DNA from: an uncultured Eubacteriales bacterium
GTDB taxonomy: Bacteria > Bacillota > Clostridia > Oscillospirales > Oscillospiraceae
DNA: 64,000 nt
Assembly: GCA_900545495.1 (NCBI GenBank)
Contig: UQZJ01000011.1
Coordinates: 1-64,000 of the forward strand
Reading direction: 5' to 3'
Part shown: piece after piece, positions 17,203 through 24,830 of the stretch
Layout: each line of letters begins with the position of its first letter
Position numbering within the stretch: the stretch's first letter is position 1
The notes under the pieces: model-generated
The model's input: only the letters and a program-made list of their open reading frames with translations
Database searches by the model: none
Told to the model about the DNA's origin: nothing
Made by a program: the position numbers and the translations under genes

Positions 17203-18438
17203 TTAGCCGCCGAAGTTGGTATCCAGCAGGTTGATGCCGTCGATCTGCAGATCGAAGTAAGGAGCGGAGCGGAACTCGGACTCGGAGAAGTAACCGTCAT
17301 GCACGACCTCGGTGTCGGGGGTGTTATCGCTGTCGGCGTTGACGTCGGCCTGGTAGGAGGTCAGAGCCTCACCCTTCACGGTGAAGTTAGCGCAGTCGAA
17401 CACATGGATCTCGCCCTTCTCCAGCTTCTCGGTGGCAGCGGCAATCGCCTCGGCAGTGCCGGCGGCGGCCACGTTGGTGTTCAGATCGGTCAGAACCACG
17501 GAGTTGGTGGCCAGAGTGCCGACCCAGTCAGCGGGGATCTCGGTGCCGTCCATGACAGCCTTGATGCACATCTCATAGTAGGGAGCCCAGTTGATGCGGG
17601 AGGAGATGATGTAGGTGTTGGGGCAGGCCTTCTCGGTGGAGCCGTTGTAGGAAACGTTGGGTACACCGGCGTTCTCGCAGGCGGTAGGAGCGCCCAGAGA
17701 GTCAGCGTGCTGGCTGATCAGCTTGCAGCCGCCCTGGATCAGCTTCTCTGCGCCTTCCTTCTCCAGAGTCTCGTCGTACCAGCTGCCGGTGAAGGTCACG
17801 TCCATGGTGACGGTGGGGCAGACGGACTTGGCGCCCAGATAGAAGGAGGTGTAACCGGAAACCACCTCGGCGTAGGTGAAGGCGCCGACATAGCCCATCT
17901 TGGCCTCGTCAGCGGTGAACTTACCGGCCTCGATCATCTCGTTCAGCTTCAGACCGGCAGCGATACCGGCCAGATAGCGGCCCTCGTAGATGGAAGCGAA
18001 GGCGTTGTGGTAGTTAGCCAGACCCTCGGTGTGAGCGCGGGTGCCGGTGGAGTGGCAGAACTGCACCTCGGGATGCGCCTTGGCGGCGTCGATCATGTAA
18101 GGCTCATGACCGAAGCTGTCGGCGAAGATGATGTTGCAGCCGTCATCGACCAGGTTCATGGCAGTCTCGTAGCACTCCTGACCCTCGGCAACGTTGGTCT
18201 TGAGGATGTAGTCGGCATCGGTGAGGCCCAGATTGGCAATGGCCTCCTTGGCGGCGTTGATGAAGTTCAGGTCGTAGGTGGAGTTCTCATCGTGCAGGGT
18301 GATGAAGCCCACCTTCACAGTAGCGGTCTGCTGGCCGTCGTCAGGGACGTCGGGGTTGTCGGGCTGCTTCTGCTCACCGCAGGCAACCAGGCTCAGTGCC
18401 ATGACCAGAGCGATGATCAGTGCAAGGAACTTTTTCAT
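17203..18438 (-). CDS. BMP family ABC transporter substrate-binding lipoprotein
   Basis: This 411-residue surface lipoprotein begins with a signal peptide ending in a lipobox (ALSLVACGE, Cys at residue 20) and a Pro/Asp-rich linker. The mature part has the basic membrane protein (BMP/PnrA) pattern KVGFITLHDEN, LGLTDADY, IFADSFGHEPYM and FCHSTGTRAHTEGLANYHNAFASIYEGRYLAG. BMP proteins bind nucleosides or purines for import. The ATG at 18438 follows AAAGGAGGA. It has its own promoter and is the first gene of the transporter operon. Codon use is strongly biased, as in highly expressed genes. Confidence 0.92.
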   Translation of the reverse strand: MKKFLALIIALVMALSLVACGEQKQPDNPDVPDDGQQTATVKVGFITLHDENSTYDLNFINAAKEAIANLGLTDADYILKTNVAEGQECYETAMNLVDDGCNIIFADSFGHEPYMIDAAKAHPEVQFCHSTGTRAHTEGLANYHNAFASIYEGRYLAGIAAGLKLNEMIEAGKFTADEAKMGYVGAFTYAEVVSGYTSFYLGAKSVCPTVTMDVTFTGSWYDETLEKEGAEKLIQGGCKLISQHADSLGAPTACENAGVPNVSYNGSTEKACPNTYIISSRINWAPYYEMCIKAVMDGTEIPADWVGTLATNSVVLTDLNTNVAAAGTAEAIAAATEKLEKGEIHVFDCANFTVKGEALTSYQADVNADSDNTPDTEVVHDGYFSESEFRSAPYFDLQIDGINLLDTNFGG

Positions 18439-18500
18439 TCTTTTTTCCTCCTTTAAATATGTGACACGCGGCTGAAAGTAAGGGTAAATTTGCCGGGTGT

Positions 18501-18575
18501 CTGAATAACGGGGTCGCCCGGTATTCACAACCAATAGGATGCGAGTATTATACAGGAAAGCGTTTCAAATTTCAA
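18501..18575 (-). promoter_or_regulatory. Promoter and leader palindrome of the BMP transporter operon
   Basis: TTGAAA (complement of 18570-18575), a 17-bp spacer and TATAAT (complement of 18547-18552) form the promoter. Just after the likely start site, 18502-18525 form a broken palindrome with outer arms GAATA/TATTC and inner arms CGGG/CCCG. The inner strand can also pair with CCCGG further downstream in the leader, so it may be an operator or a switching RNA element. Confidence 0.55.
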
Positions 18576-18635
18576 CTGAAAATGTGTGCTATAAGAAAAA
18601 GTTTTATGTGCTGCCGAAAACCTGCCGGAGCGGGG

Positions 18636-19571
18636 TCACTGGTGGACCCGCGTACCGGTCTTGCCCTCGATGCCGTCCTTGGCCTTTTCCAGCAGGGTGA
18701 TGAGGGCGGTGCGGCCGGGCTTGGACTCGGCAAACTTCACGGCGGCCTCCACCTTGGGCAGCATGGAGCCCTTGGCAAACTGCCCCTCGTCCATGTACCG
18801 GCGGGCCTCGTCGGGGGTCAGGTCGTCCAGCCCCCTCTGGTCGGGCTTGTTGAAGTTGATGGCCACCTTCTCCACGGCGGTGAGAATGATGAGCATATCG
18901 GCGTCCAGCAGCTCCGCCAGCAGCTCACTGCCGAAATCCTTGTCGATGACGGCGGGGGTGCCGGAGAGCCTGCCGTCCCGGCGGATGACGGGGATGCCGC
19001 CGCCGCCCACGGCGACGACCACATGACCGGCGTTCACCAGCGCCTGAATGGAGGCCTTCTCCACGATATCCACGGGCTTGGGGGAGGGAACCACCTGCCG
19101 GTAGCCGCGGCCGGCGTCCTCCACCATGGTGTAGCCCCGCTCGGCGGCGATGCGGTCGGCGGTCTCCTTGTCGTAGAAGGCGCCCACGGGCTTGGTGGGG
19201 TTGCGGAAGGCGGGGTCGTCCTCGGACACCACGGTCTGGGTGACGATGGTGGCCACAGGCTTATCCATGCCGCGGCTCATAAGCTCGTTGCCGATGGCCT
19301 GCTGGAGATGGTAGCCGATGTAGCCCTCGGACATGGCGCCGCACTCGGGGAAGGGCATATCGGCCTTGATAGCGCCGGACTCGGCGGCAGTACTGAGACC
19401 CAGATTGATCATGCCCACCTGCGGGCCGTTGCCGTGGGCGACGACTACCTCGTTGCCGGCGGCGATCAGGTCTGCGATAGAGCGGGCAGTCTCGGTGACG
19501 AGCTGGAGCTGCTGGGCGGCGGTGCTGCCCAGCGCGTTGCCGCCCAGTGCGATGACGATCCTCTTGGACAT
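18636..19571 (-). CDS. arcC: Carbamate kinase
   Basis: Carbamate kinase transfers the phosphoryl group of carbamoyl phosphate to ADP, giving ATP, CO2 and ammonia. The 311-residue protein has the amino-acid-kinase motifs IALGGNALG at the N-terminus, VVAHGNGPQVG, VVAVGGGGIPVI and IDKDFGSELLAELLDADMLIILT, with full family length. It lies 87 bases downstream of ygeW on the same strand. In purine- and allantoin-type catabolic clusters, carbamoyl phosphate released by a carbamoyltransferase is used here for substrate-level phosphorylation. Confidence 0.96.
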   Translation of the reverse strand: MSKRIVIALGGNALGSTAAQQLQLVTETARSIADLIAAGNEVVVAHGNGPQVGMINLGLSTAAESGAIKADMPFPECGAMSEGYIGYHLQQAIGNELMSRGMDKPVATIVTQTVVSEDDPAFRNPTKPVGAFYDKETADRIAAERGYTMVEDAGRGYRQVVPSPKPVDIVEKASIQALVNAGHVVVAVGGGGIPVIRRDGRLSGTPAVIDKDFGSELLAELLDADMLIILTAVEKVAINFNKPDQRGLDDLTPDEARRYMDEGQFAKGSMLPKVEAAVKFAESKPGRTALITLLEKAKDGIEGKTGTRVHQ

Positions 19572-19658
19572 GGCTGTATTACCTCACTGTTCTGCATAGT
19601 AGTGTGTGGGAAACGACAGCAGCGGCGGCGATGCCGCCGCTGCTGCGGGTGGTGTATT

Positions 19659-20852
19659 TTAGAAGATCTTGCGGTTGTTCTTGCCCTCGTCCAGTTCCAT
19701 CAGAGCCTTGACGGGATCCTTCACCTGTGCCATGAAGATCATGGCGGCGATGATGTAGGGCTTGTAGGAGGCCTGCTTGTACAGAGGCACGATGTAGCGG
19801 TCGAACACGGAGTTGTCCACCTCGCCCTCGTCGCAGCTCAGGCCGGTGATGTCAGCGGGCAGGCAGTGCAGGTACAGCGCCTTGCCGTCCTTGGTGAGCT
19901 TCATCATCTCCTCGGTGCAGGCCCAGTCCTTGTGCTCGGCGTTCTGGGCCAGCAGACGCTTCTCCAGCGCGTCGATGCCGTCCTTATCGCCGGCGGCGTA
20001 CAGCTTGGTGCGCTCCTCCATGGCGGCGTAGGACGCCCAGCTCTTGGGATACACGATGTCGGCATCCTTGAAGGCTTCCTTCATGTCGTTGGTCTTGTGG
20101 AACTTGGAGCCGTACTTCTCACAGTTCTTGCGGGCGACCTCCTCCACCTCGGGCATCACGTCATAGCCCTCGGGATGAGCCAGCGTCACGTCCATGCCGA
20201 AGCGGGTGAACAGGCCGATGACGCCCTGCGGCACGGACAGGGGCTTACCGTAGGAGGGGGAGTAGGCCCAGGTCATAGCGACCTTCTTGCCCTTCAGGTT
20301 CTCCACGCCGCCGAAGTGGTGGATGACATGGAGCATATCGGCCATGCACTGGGTGGGGTGATCCACATCACACTGCAGGTTCACGAGGGTGGGCTGCTGC
20401 TCCAGAATACCGTCGCGGTAGCCCTCCTTCACGGCGTCCATGAAGGTCTTCTGATACTTGTGGCCCTCGCCGATGAACATATCGTCGCGGATGCCGATGA
20501 CGTCGGCCATAAAGGACACCATGTTGGCAGTCTCACGGACGGTCTCGCCGTGAGCGATCTGGGACTTCTTCTCGTCCAGATCCTGCACCTCCAGACCCAG
20601 CAGGTTGCAGGCGGAGGCGAAGGAGAAGCGGGTACGGGTGGAGTTGTCGCGGAAGATGGAGATGCCCAGGCCGGAATCGAACACGCGGGTGCTCTTGTTG
20701 CGCTCGCGCAGGTCGCGGAGGGCGTCAGCCACGGTGAAGATGGCGTCGATCTCATCGTCGGTCTTGTCCCAAGTCCAATAGAAATCGGTCTTGTACATAT
20801 TGTTGATGTTCAGGGTGGACAGATGGCGTGCCAGCTCAACAGTCTTGCTCAT
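19659..20852 (-). CDS. ygeW: Knotted carbamoyltransferase YgeW
   Basis: YgeW is a knotted-fold transcarbamylase whose physiological substrate was long unknown and which marks anaerobic purine-degradation clusters. The 397-residue protein has the carbamoyl-phosphate site STRTR (residues 71-75, FRDNSTRTRFSF), the HPTQCMADM segment and the C-terminal HCLP motif (LYLHCLPADI). The length and the WTWDKTDDEI start match YgeW rather than ornithine transcarbamylase. It is followed by carbamate kinase, so the reaction probably runs toward carbamoyl phosphate and ATP. Confidence 0.93.
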   Translation of the reverse strand: MSKTVELARHLSTLNINNMYKTDFYWTWDKTDDEIDAIFTVADALRDLRERNKSTRVFDSGLGISIFRDNSTRTRFSFASACNLLGLEVQDLDEKKSQIAHGETVRETANMVSFMADVIGIRDDMFIGEGHKYQKTFMDAVKEGYRDGILEQQPTLVNLQCDVDHPTQCMADMLHVIHHFGGVENLKGKKVAMTWAYSPSYGKPLSVPQGVIGLFTRFGMDVTLAHPEGYDVMPEVEEVARKNCEKYGSKFHKTNDMKEAFKDADIVYPKSWASYAAMEERTKLYAAGDKDGIDALEKRLLAQNAEHKDWACTEEMMKLTKDGKALYLHCLPADITGLSCDEGEVDNSVFDRYIVPLYKQASYKPYIIAAMIFMAQVKDPVKALMELDEGKNNRKIF

Positions 20853-20895
20853 TTTCTTTATTCTCCTTATAAGATAAGTGGTTTCACAGAAATGC

Positions 20896-22293
20896 TTACT
20901 TGATGTCGTTGCCGGTCAGCTCCTGACGGAAGCTGGTGGCGGAGCCGTCCTTGTTCTCGGGCTTGTACAGACCGGGAACGGCGGCGTACAGGGCGGCGCA
21001 GGTCACCAGATCCTGCTTGAAGGTCACCTCGTTGGGGGCGTGTGCCTGAGACTCGGCGCCGGGGCCGAAGCCCACGCAGGGGATACCGTAGCGGCCCTGG
21101 ATGGACACGCCGTTGGTGGAGAACGTCCACTTATCGGTGAGGGGACGGCCCTCGCGCTTGGAGGCGGCCAGCTCGGTGGGCATCAGGCGCTTGTCGCCCC
21201 ACAGGTTGTGGTGGGCGTCCACCAGAGCCTGCACGTGGGGTGCGGTCTCCTTGTTGATCCAGGTGGGGAAGAAGCACTCCGTCTCGTAGACGTGGCCCGT
21301 CCATGCCGGACGGTCATACATGTACATGGACACCTTCACATCCTTGGCGTACTTCTTGCAGGCGGGCAGATCCTCGATCTCCTTCAGGCAGGACTTGTAG
21401 GTCTCGCCGGCGGTCATGCGGCGGTCGATGGAGATGGAGCAGCTATCCGCCACGGCGCAGCGGGAGGGGGAGGTGTAGAAGATCTGGCTGGTGGTGCAGG
21501 TGCCGCGGCCCAGGAAGCGGGCATCCTCGTAGTGGTCGGGGTTGAACTTGGGATCCAGCATCTTCACCAGGCCGTTGATCTCGGTGGAGCCGTCGGCGGG
21601 ATTCTCGTTGAGGTCGCGGACATTGAGGATGACCTCGGCCATCTTATGGATGGCGTTGTCGCCGCGCTCGGGAGCGGAGCCGTGGCAGGAGATGCCGTGC
21701 ATATCCACGCGGATCTCCATGCGGCCGCGGTGACCGCGGTAGATGCCGCCGTCGGTGGGCTCGGTGGAGATGACGAACTCGATCTTCTCACGGGCGTCCT
21801 CGGGGCCGTTGAAGTACTCGTTGACGATGGACTGCCAGCACATACCGTCGCAGTCCTCCTCCTGCACGGAGCCGACCACCATCATCTTGTAGCCCTTGGG
21901 CAGCAGATCCAGATCCTTCATGATCTTCACGCCGTAGGCGGCAGCGGCCATGCCGCCCTCCTGATCGGAGCCGCCGCGGCCGTAGATGATGTCGTCCGTC
22001 TCATAGCCCTGATAGGGGTCGGCTTCCCAGTTCTCGATGTTGCCGATGCCCACGGTGTCGATGTGGCTGTCGATGGCGATGATCTTGTCGCCCTCGCCCA
22101 TCCAGCCGATGACGTTGCCCAGCTTGTCGAACTCCACCTTGTCGTAGCCCAGAGCCTTCAGTTCCTCGGCGATGCGCTTGACAACGCCCTCCTCCTCGCA
22201 GGACTCGGACGGGATGGCGATCATGTCACGCAGGAACTTGACCATGGCGGGCTTATAGCCCTCGGCAGCTTTTCTGATGGCTTCGAAATCCAT
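20896..22293 (-). CDS. ygeY: YgeY family M20 metallohydrolase
   Basis: YgeY is an M20-family zinc amidohydrolase annotated as selenium metabolism hydrolase and found beside ygeW and ygeX. The 465-residue protein has the metal site IAIDSHIDTVG (His77, Asp79), the bridging Asp110 in GRGGSDQEGG, the catalytic Glu pair at 145-146 (GSVQEEDCDG) and CHGSAPERGDNA in the lid domain. The ATG at 22293 follows GCGGAGGT, and upstream Met codons lack ribosome sites. It is the first gene of the ygeY-ygeW-arcC run and is divergent from the PAS/HTH regulator. The exact substrate here is inferred only from context. Confidence 0.9.
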   Translation of the reverse strand: MDFEAIRKAAEGYKPAMVKFLRDMIAIPSESCEEEGVVKRIAEELKALGYDKVEFDKLGNVIGWMGEGDKIIAIDSHIDTVGIGNIENWEADPYQGYETDDIIYGRGGSDQEGGMAAAAYGVKIMKDLDLLPKGYKMMVVGSVQEEDCDGMCWQSIVNEYFNGPEDAREKIEFVISTEPTDGGIYRGHRGRMEIRVDMHGISCHGSAPERGDNAIHKMAEVILNVRDLNENPADGSTEINGLVKMLDPKFNPDHYEDARFLGRGTCTTSQIFYTSPSRCAVADSCSISIDRRMTAGETYKSCLKEIEDLPACKKYAKDVKVSMYMYDRPAWTGHVYETECFFPTWINKETAPHVQALVDAHHNLWGDKRLMPTELAASKREGRPLTDKWTFSTNGVSIQGRYGIPCVGFGPGAESQAHAPNEVTFKQDLVTCAALYAAVPGLYKPENKDGSATSFRQELTGNDIK

Positions 22294-22361
22294 AACGTAC
22301 CTCCGCATATTTTCTTTGTTCCAAACATACAAAATAAGGTTTTTCTTTTGGTGCTATCCCT

Positions 22362-22389
22362 ATCATAACACACAGAAGCAGGATGTCAA
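22362..22389 (-). promoter_or_regulatory. Promoter of ygeY-ygeW-arcC
   Basis: TTGACA (complement of 22384-22389), a 16-bp spacer and TATGAT (complement of 22362-22367): a near-consensus sigma-A promoter. Confidence 0.8.
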
Positions 22390-22430
22390 ACAAAAATTTA
22401 TGAAACCAAAAAAATATTTTGAAAAAATTG

Positions 22431-22458
22431 TTGCGTTCTCCGCAAAGTGTGGTATGAT
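22431..22458 (+). promoter_or_regulatory. Promoter of the PAS/HTH regulator operon
   Basis: TTGCGT at 22431-22436, a 16-bp spacer and TATGAT at 22453-22458. The divergent ygeY promoter is only about 42 bp away, leaving the AT-rich stretch 22390-22430 as a natural regulator site. Confidence 0.65.
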
Positions 22459-22500
22459 AATAAGGTAAAAAGTCAGAAAGCGAGGACGGGAGGGAAGATT

Positions 22501-23154
22501 TTGGAAACAAGACGCCTTGAAACGCTTAAGCAGATCGCCGCGGGCATTGCGGCGCAGTTCGGCGACAAGTGCGAGGTCGTGATCCACGACGTCAGCACCA
22601 GCCACCCGGAGCACACCATCGTACACATCGAAAACGGACACGTTTCCGGTCGTCAGGTGGGTGACGGCGCCTCCATGGTGGTGCTGGAGCAGCTGGAGCA
22701 CCAGTACGAGCAGCCCCAGGATCACCTGTGTTATCTGACGCGGACGCCGGACGGCAAGATCCTCAAGTCCTCGTCCCTGTATATCCGCAACAGCCGCGGC
22801 GCCGTGACCGCCATCTTCTCCATCAACTACGATGTGACGGGGCTGATGATGATGCAGCAGCAGCTGGGCGAGCTGCTGTCCACCCGGGACAAGGAGCAGA
22901 CGGAGCCGGAGAAGATCATCAACGTCAACGACGTGCTGGATGAGCTGATCCAGCAGTCCGTGGCGCTGGTGGGCAAGCCGGCGGCGCTGATGAACAAGGA
23001 CGACAAGGTGCGCGCCATCCAGTTCCTGAACAAGTCCGGCGCGTTCCTCGTCACCAAGTCCGGCGACAAAGTGGCAAAATACTTCGGTATTTCCAAATAT
23101 ACCTTATACTCTTACATTGATGCGAACAAGCAACAGGAGGAAAAGAAAAAATGA
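22501..23154 (+). CDS. PAS/YheO-type transcriptional regulator with DauR-like HTH
   Basis: This is a likely ligand-responsive regulator of 217 residues. The N-terminal half (about 10-120) resembles the YheO-like PAS domain (CEVVIHDVS, HTIVHIENGHVSGRQVGD, KSSSLYIRNSRGAVTAIFSINYD); the C-terminus (about 170-212) is a DauR-type helix-turn-helix ending in VAKYFGISKYTLYSYID. A TTG start at 22501 is chosen because GGGAGGG lies 7 bases upstream. Its stop overlaps the next start (ATGA), so it is made with the two PLP enzymes; by position it probably controls both divergent operons. Confidence 0.82.
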   Translation: METRRLETLKQIAAGIAAQFGDKCEVVIHDVSTSHPEHTIVHIENGHVSGRQVGDGASMVVLEQLEHQYEQPQDHLCYLTRTPDGKILKSSSLYIRNSRGAVTAIFSINYDVTGLMMMQQQLGELLSTRDKEQTEPEKIINVNDVLDELIQQSVALVGKPAALMNKDDKVRAIQFLNKSGAFLVTKSGDKVAKYFGISKYTLYSYIDANKQQEEKKK

Positions 23155-24626
23155 TCGATCTGTCCATCAACAAAGTAGGTCTGGAGCACAATATCCAGAA
23201 GGCCAAGGAGAACAACGTCATTATCCCTACCATTGCGCAGATGCAGGATCCCGATCTGATCCCCGAGAAGATCAAGGCCAAGCTGAGCCATACCGGCCTG
23301 TGGGATGTGGACCCCGTCAACCTGTTCCGCATTTCCTGGCACAATGAGGCCAAGGAGAGCGGCGGCCTGTTCCAGAAGGTTCCCAACTATGTGGAGATCC
23401 CCAGCAAGCTGTCCGGCGTGCCCTGCCGCATCATCGCCATGTCCGGCAAGTGGTTCCCCACCGGCTGCCATAAGGTGGGCGCCTCCTTCGGCTGTCTGGC
23501 CCCCCGTCTGGTGACCGGCCAGTTCGACGCCACCTATCACCACGCCGTGTGGCCCTCCACCGGCAACTACTGCCGCGGCGGCGCCTTCAACTCCAAGCTG
23601 CTGGCCTGCGAGTCCGTGGCCATCCTGCCCCAGGATATGTCCAAGGAGCGTTTCGACTGGCTGAAGTCCATTGCCGGTCAGATCATCGCCACCCCCGGCT
23701 GCGAGTCCAACGTCAAGGAGATCTTCGACAAGACGTGGGAGCTGAAGCGCGATCCCACCATGATGATCTTCAACCAGTTCGCCGAGATGGGCAACCCCCT
23801 GTGGCACTACAACGTCACCGGCTACGCACTGGCCGAGCTGTTTGAGGCCGTGAAGAAGCCCGGTCAGAACTTTGCCGGCGCCTGCTTCACCTCCGGCTCC
23901 GCCGGCACCATGTCCGCCGGTGATCTGCTGAAGGAGCGCTATCCCCACCTGAAGCTGGCTGTGGGTGAGGCGCTGCAGTGCCCCACCATTCTGGACAACG
24001 GCTTCGGCGGCCACCGCATCGAGGGTATCGGCGACAAGCACATCCCTTGGATCCACAACGTGAAGAACACCGATATGGCCATCGCCATCGACGACGAGGA
24101 CAGCCAGCGCCTGCTGCGCCTGTTCAACACCCCCGAGGGCCGGCAGTATATGAAGGACGAGCTGGGTATGTCCGATGAGGATATCCAGAAGATGAGCTGG
24201 CTGGGCATCTCCGGCATCGCCAACGTGCTGTGCTGCATCAAGATGGCCAAGTACTATGAGCTCACCGAGAACGACGTGGTGGGTACCGTCCTGACCGACT
24301 CCGCTGTGATGTACCAGTCCCGCATCACCGAGCTCAACGAGATGCACGGCGCGTACAACGCCCACGAGGCGGCACTGGATCACAACCTGCATATGCTGGG
24401 CCTGAAGACCGACTCCATGCTGGAGCTGACCTACACCGAGCGCAAGCGCGTTCACAACCTGAAGTACTACACTTGGGTGGAGCAGCAGCAGATGAAGGTG
24501 GAGGATCTGAACGCCCAGTGGTACGACACCAAGAACACCTGGGACGCCGTTCACGCACAGGCCAAGGATCTGGACGAGCTGATCAACGAGTTCAACGAGG
24601 CCACCGGCCTGCTGAAGGCACTTTGA
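23151..24626 (+). CDS. Fold-type II PLP enzyme (cysteine synthase/ammonia-lyase-like beta subunit)
   Basis: This 491-residue PLP protein is longer than cysteine synthases (about 310) or YgeX-type lyases (about 400). The Schiff-base lysine is probably Lys108 in FPTGCHKVGASFG, and STGNYCRGGAF (from residue 136) is the fold-type II substrate-carboxylate loop. A Gly-rich phosphate cup appears as FTSGSAGTMSAG. The lysine context differs from the common SxKDR form. It is encoded with a regulator divergent from ygeY-ygeW, where YgeX (diaminopropionate ammonia-lyase) is usual, so an analogous lyase role is a hypothesis. Codon bias suggests high expression. Confidence 0.8.
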   Translation: MIDLSINKVGLEHNIQKAKENNVIIPTIAQMQDPDLIPEKIKAKLSHTGLWDVDPVNLFRISWHNEAKESGGLFQKVPNYVEIPSKLSGVPCRIIAMSGKWFPTGCHKVGASFGCLAPRLVTGQFDATYHHAVWPSTGNYCRGGAFNSKLLACESVAILPQDMSKERFDWLKSIAGQIIATPGCESNVKEIFDKTWELKRDPTMMIFNQFAEMGNPLWHYNVTGYALAELFEAVKKPGQNFAGACFTSGSAGTMSAGDLLKERYPHLKLAVGEALQCPTILDNGFGGHRIEGIGDKHIPWIHNVKNTDMAIAIDDEDSQRLLRLFNTPEGRQYMKDELGMSDEDIQKMSWLGISGIANVLCCIKMAKYYELTENDVVGTVLTDSAVMYQSRITELNEMHGAYNAHEAALDHNLHMLGLKTDSMLELTYTERKRVHNLKYYTWVEQQQMKVEDLNAQWYDTKNTWDAVHAQAKDLDELINEFNEATGLLKAL

Positions 24627-24632
24627 TCTCTT

Positions 24633-24803
24633 AAAAGGGGAGCAGGCTCCCCCTTTAGATTCCCCACCGCCAGTCAGCGGACTGGCGAACGCGCCCACGG
24701 CGCTTGGGTCAATGTATTTTTTCGACGTACACGCCGCCGAAAAAATGAATTTGACCTGCTGACCACAAATCGCTTCAGGGCGGGGCAGTCGCCCCGCCCT
24801 GAT
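24633..24803 (+). repeat. Cluster of inverted repeats inside an operon spacer
   Basis: The 204-bp gap between the two PLP genes holds five consecutive hairpins and no gene: a terminator-like stem at 24633-24656; a perfect 8-bp CGCCAGTC/GACTGGCG stem at 24668-24687; GCGCC/GGCGC at 24691-24703; a long inverted repeat with arms 24707-24724 and 24738-24756 (GGTCAA and ATTTTTTCG with their complements); and GGGCGGGGC/GCCCCGCCC at 24778-24799, just before the ribosome site. The arrangement resembles a MITE- or REP-like element. Confidence 0.6.
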
Positions 24804-24830
24804 TTTCATCTTTAAGTGAGGAGAGACACC

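Noticed and set aside
18439..18546. Guanine/xanthine riboswitch before the BMP transporter
   Set aside because: The TATAAT of the promoter superficially resembles a purine-riboswitch P1, but the UAUGG and CUACC-type core elements are absent.
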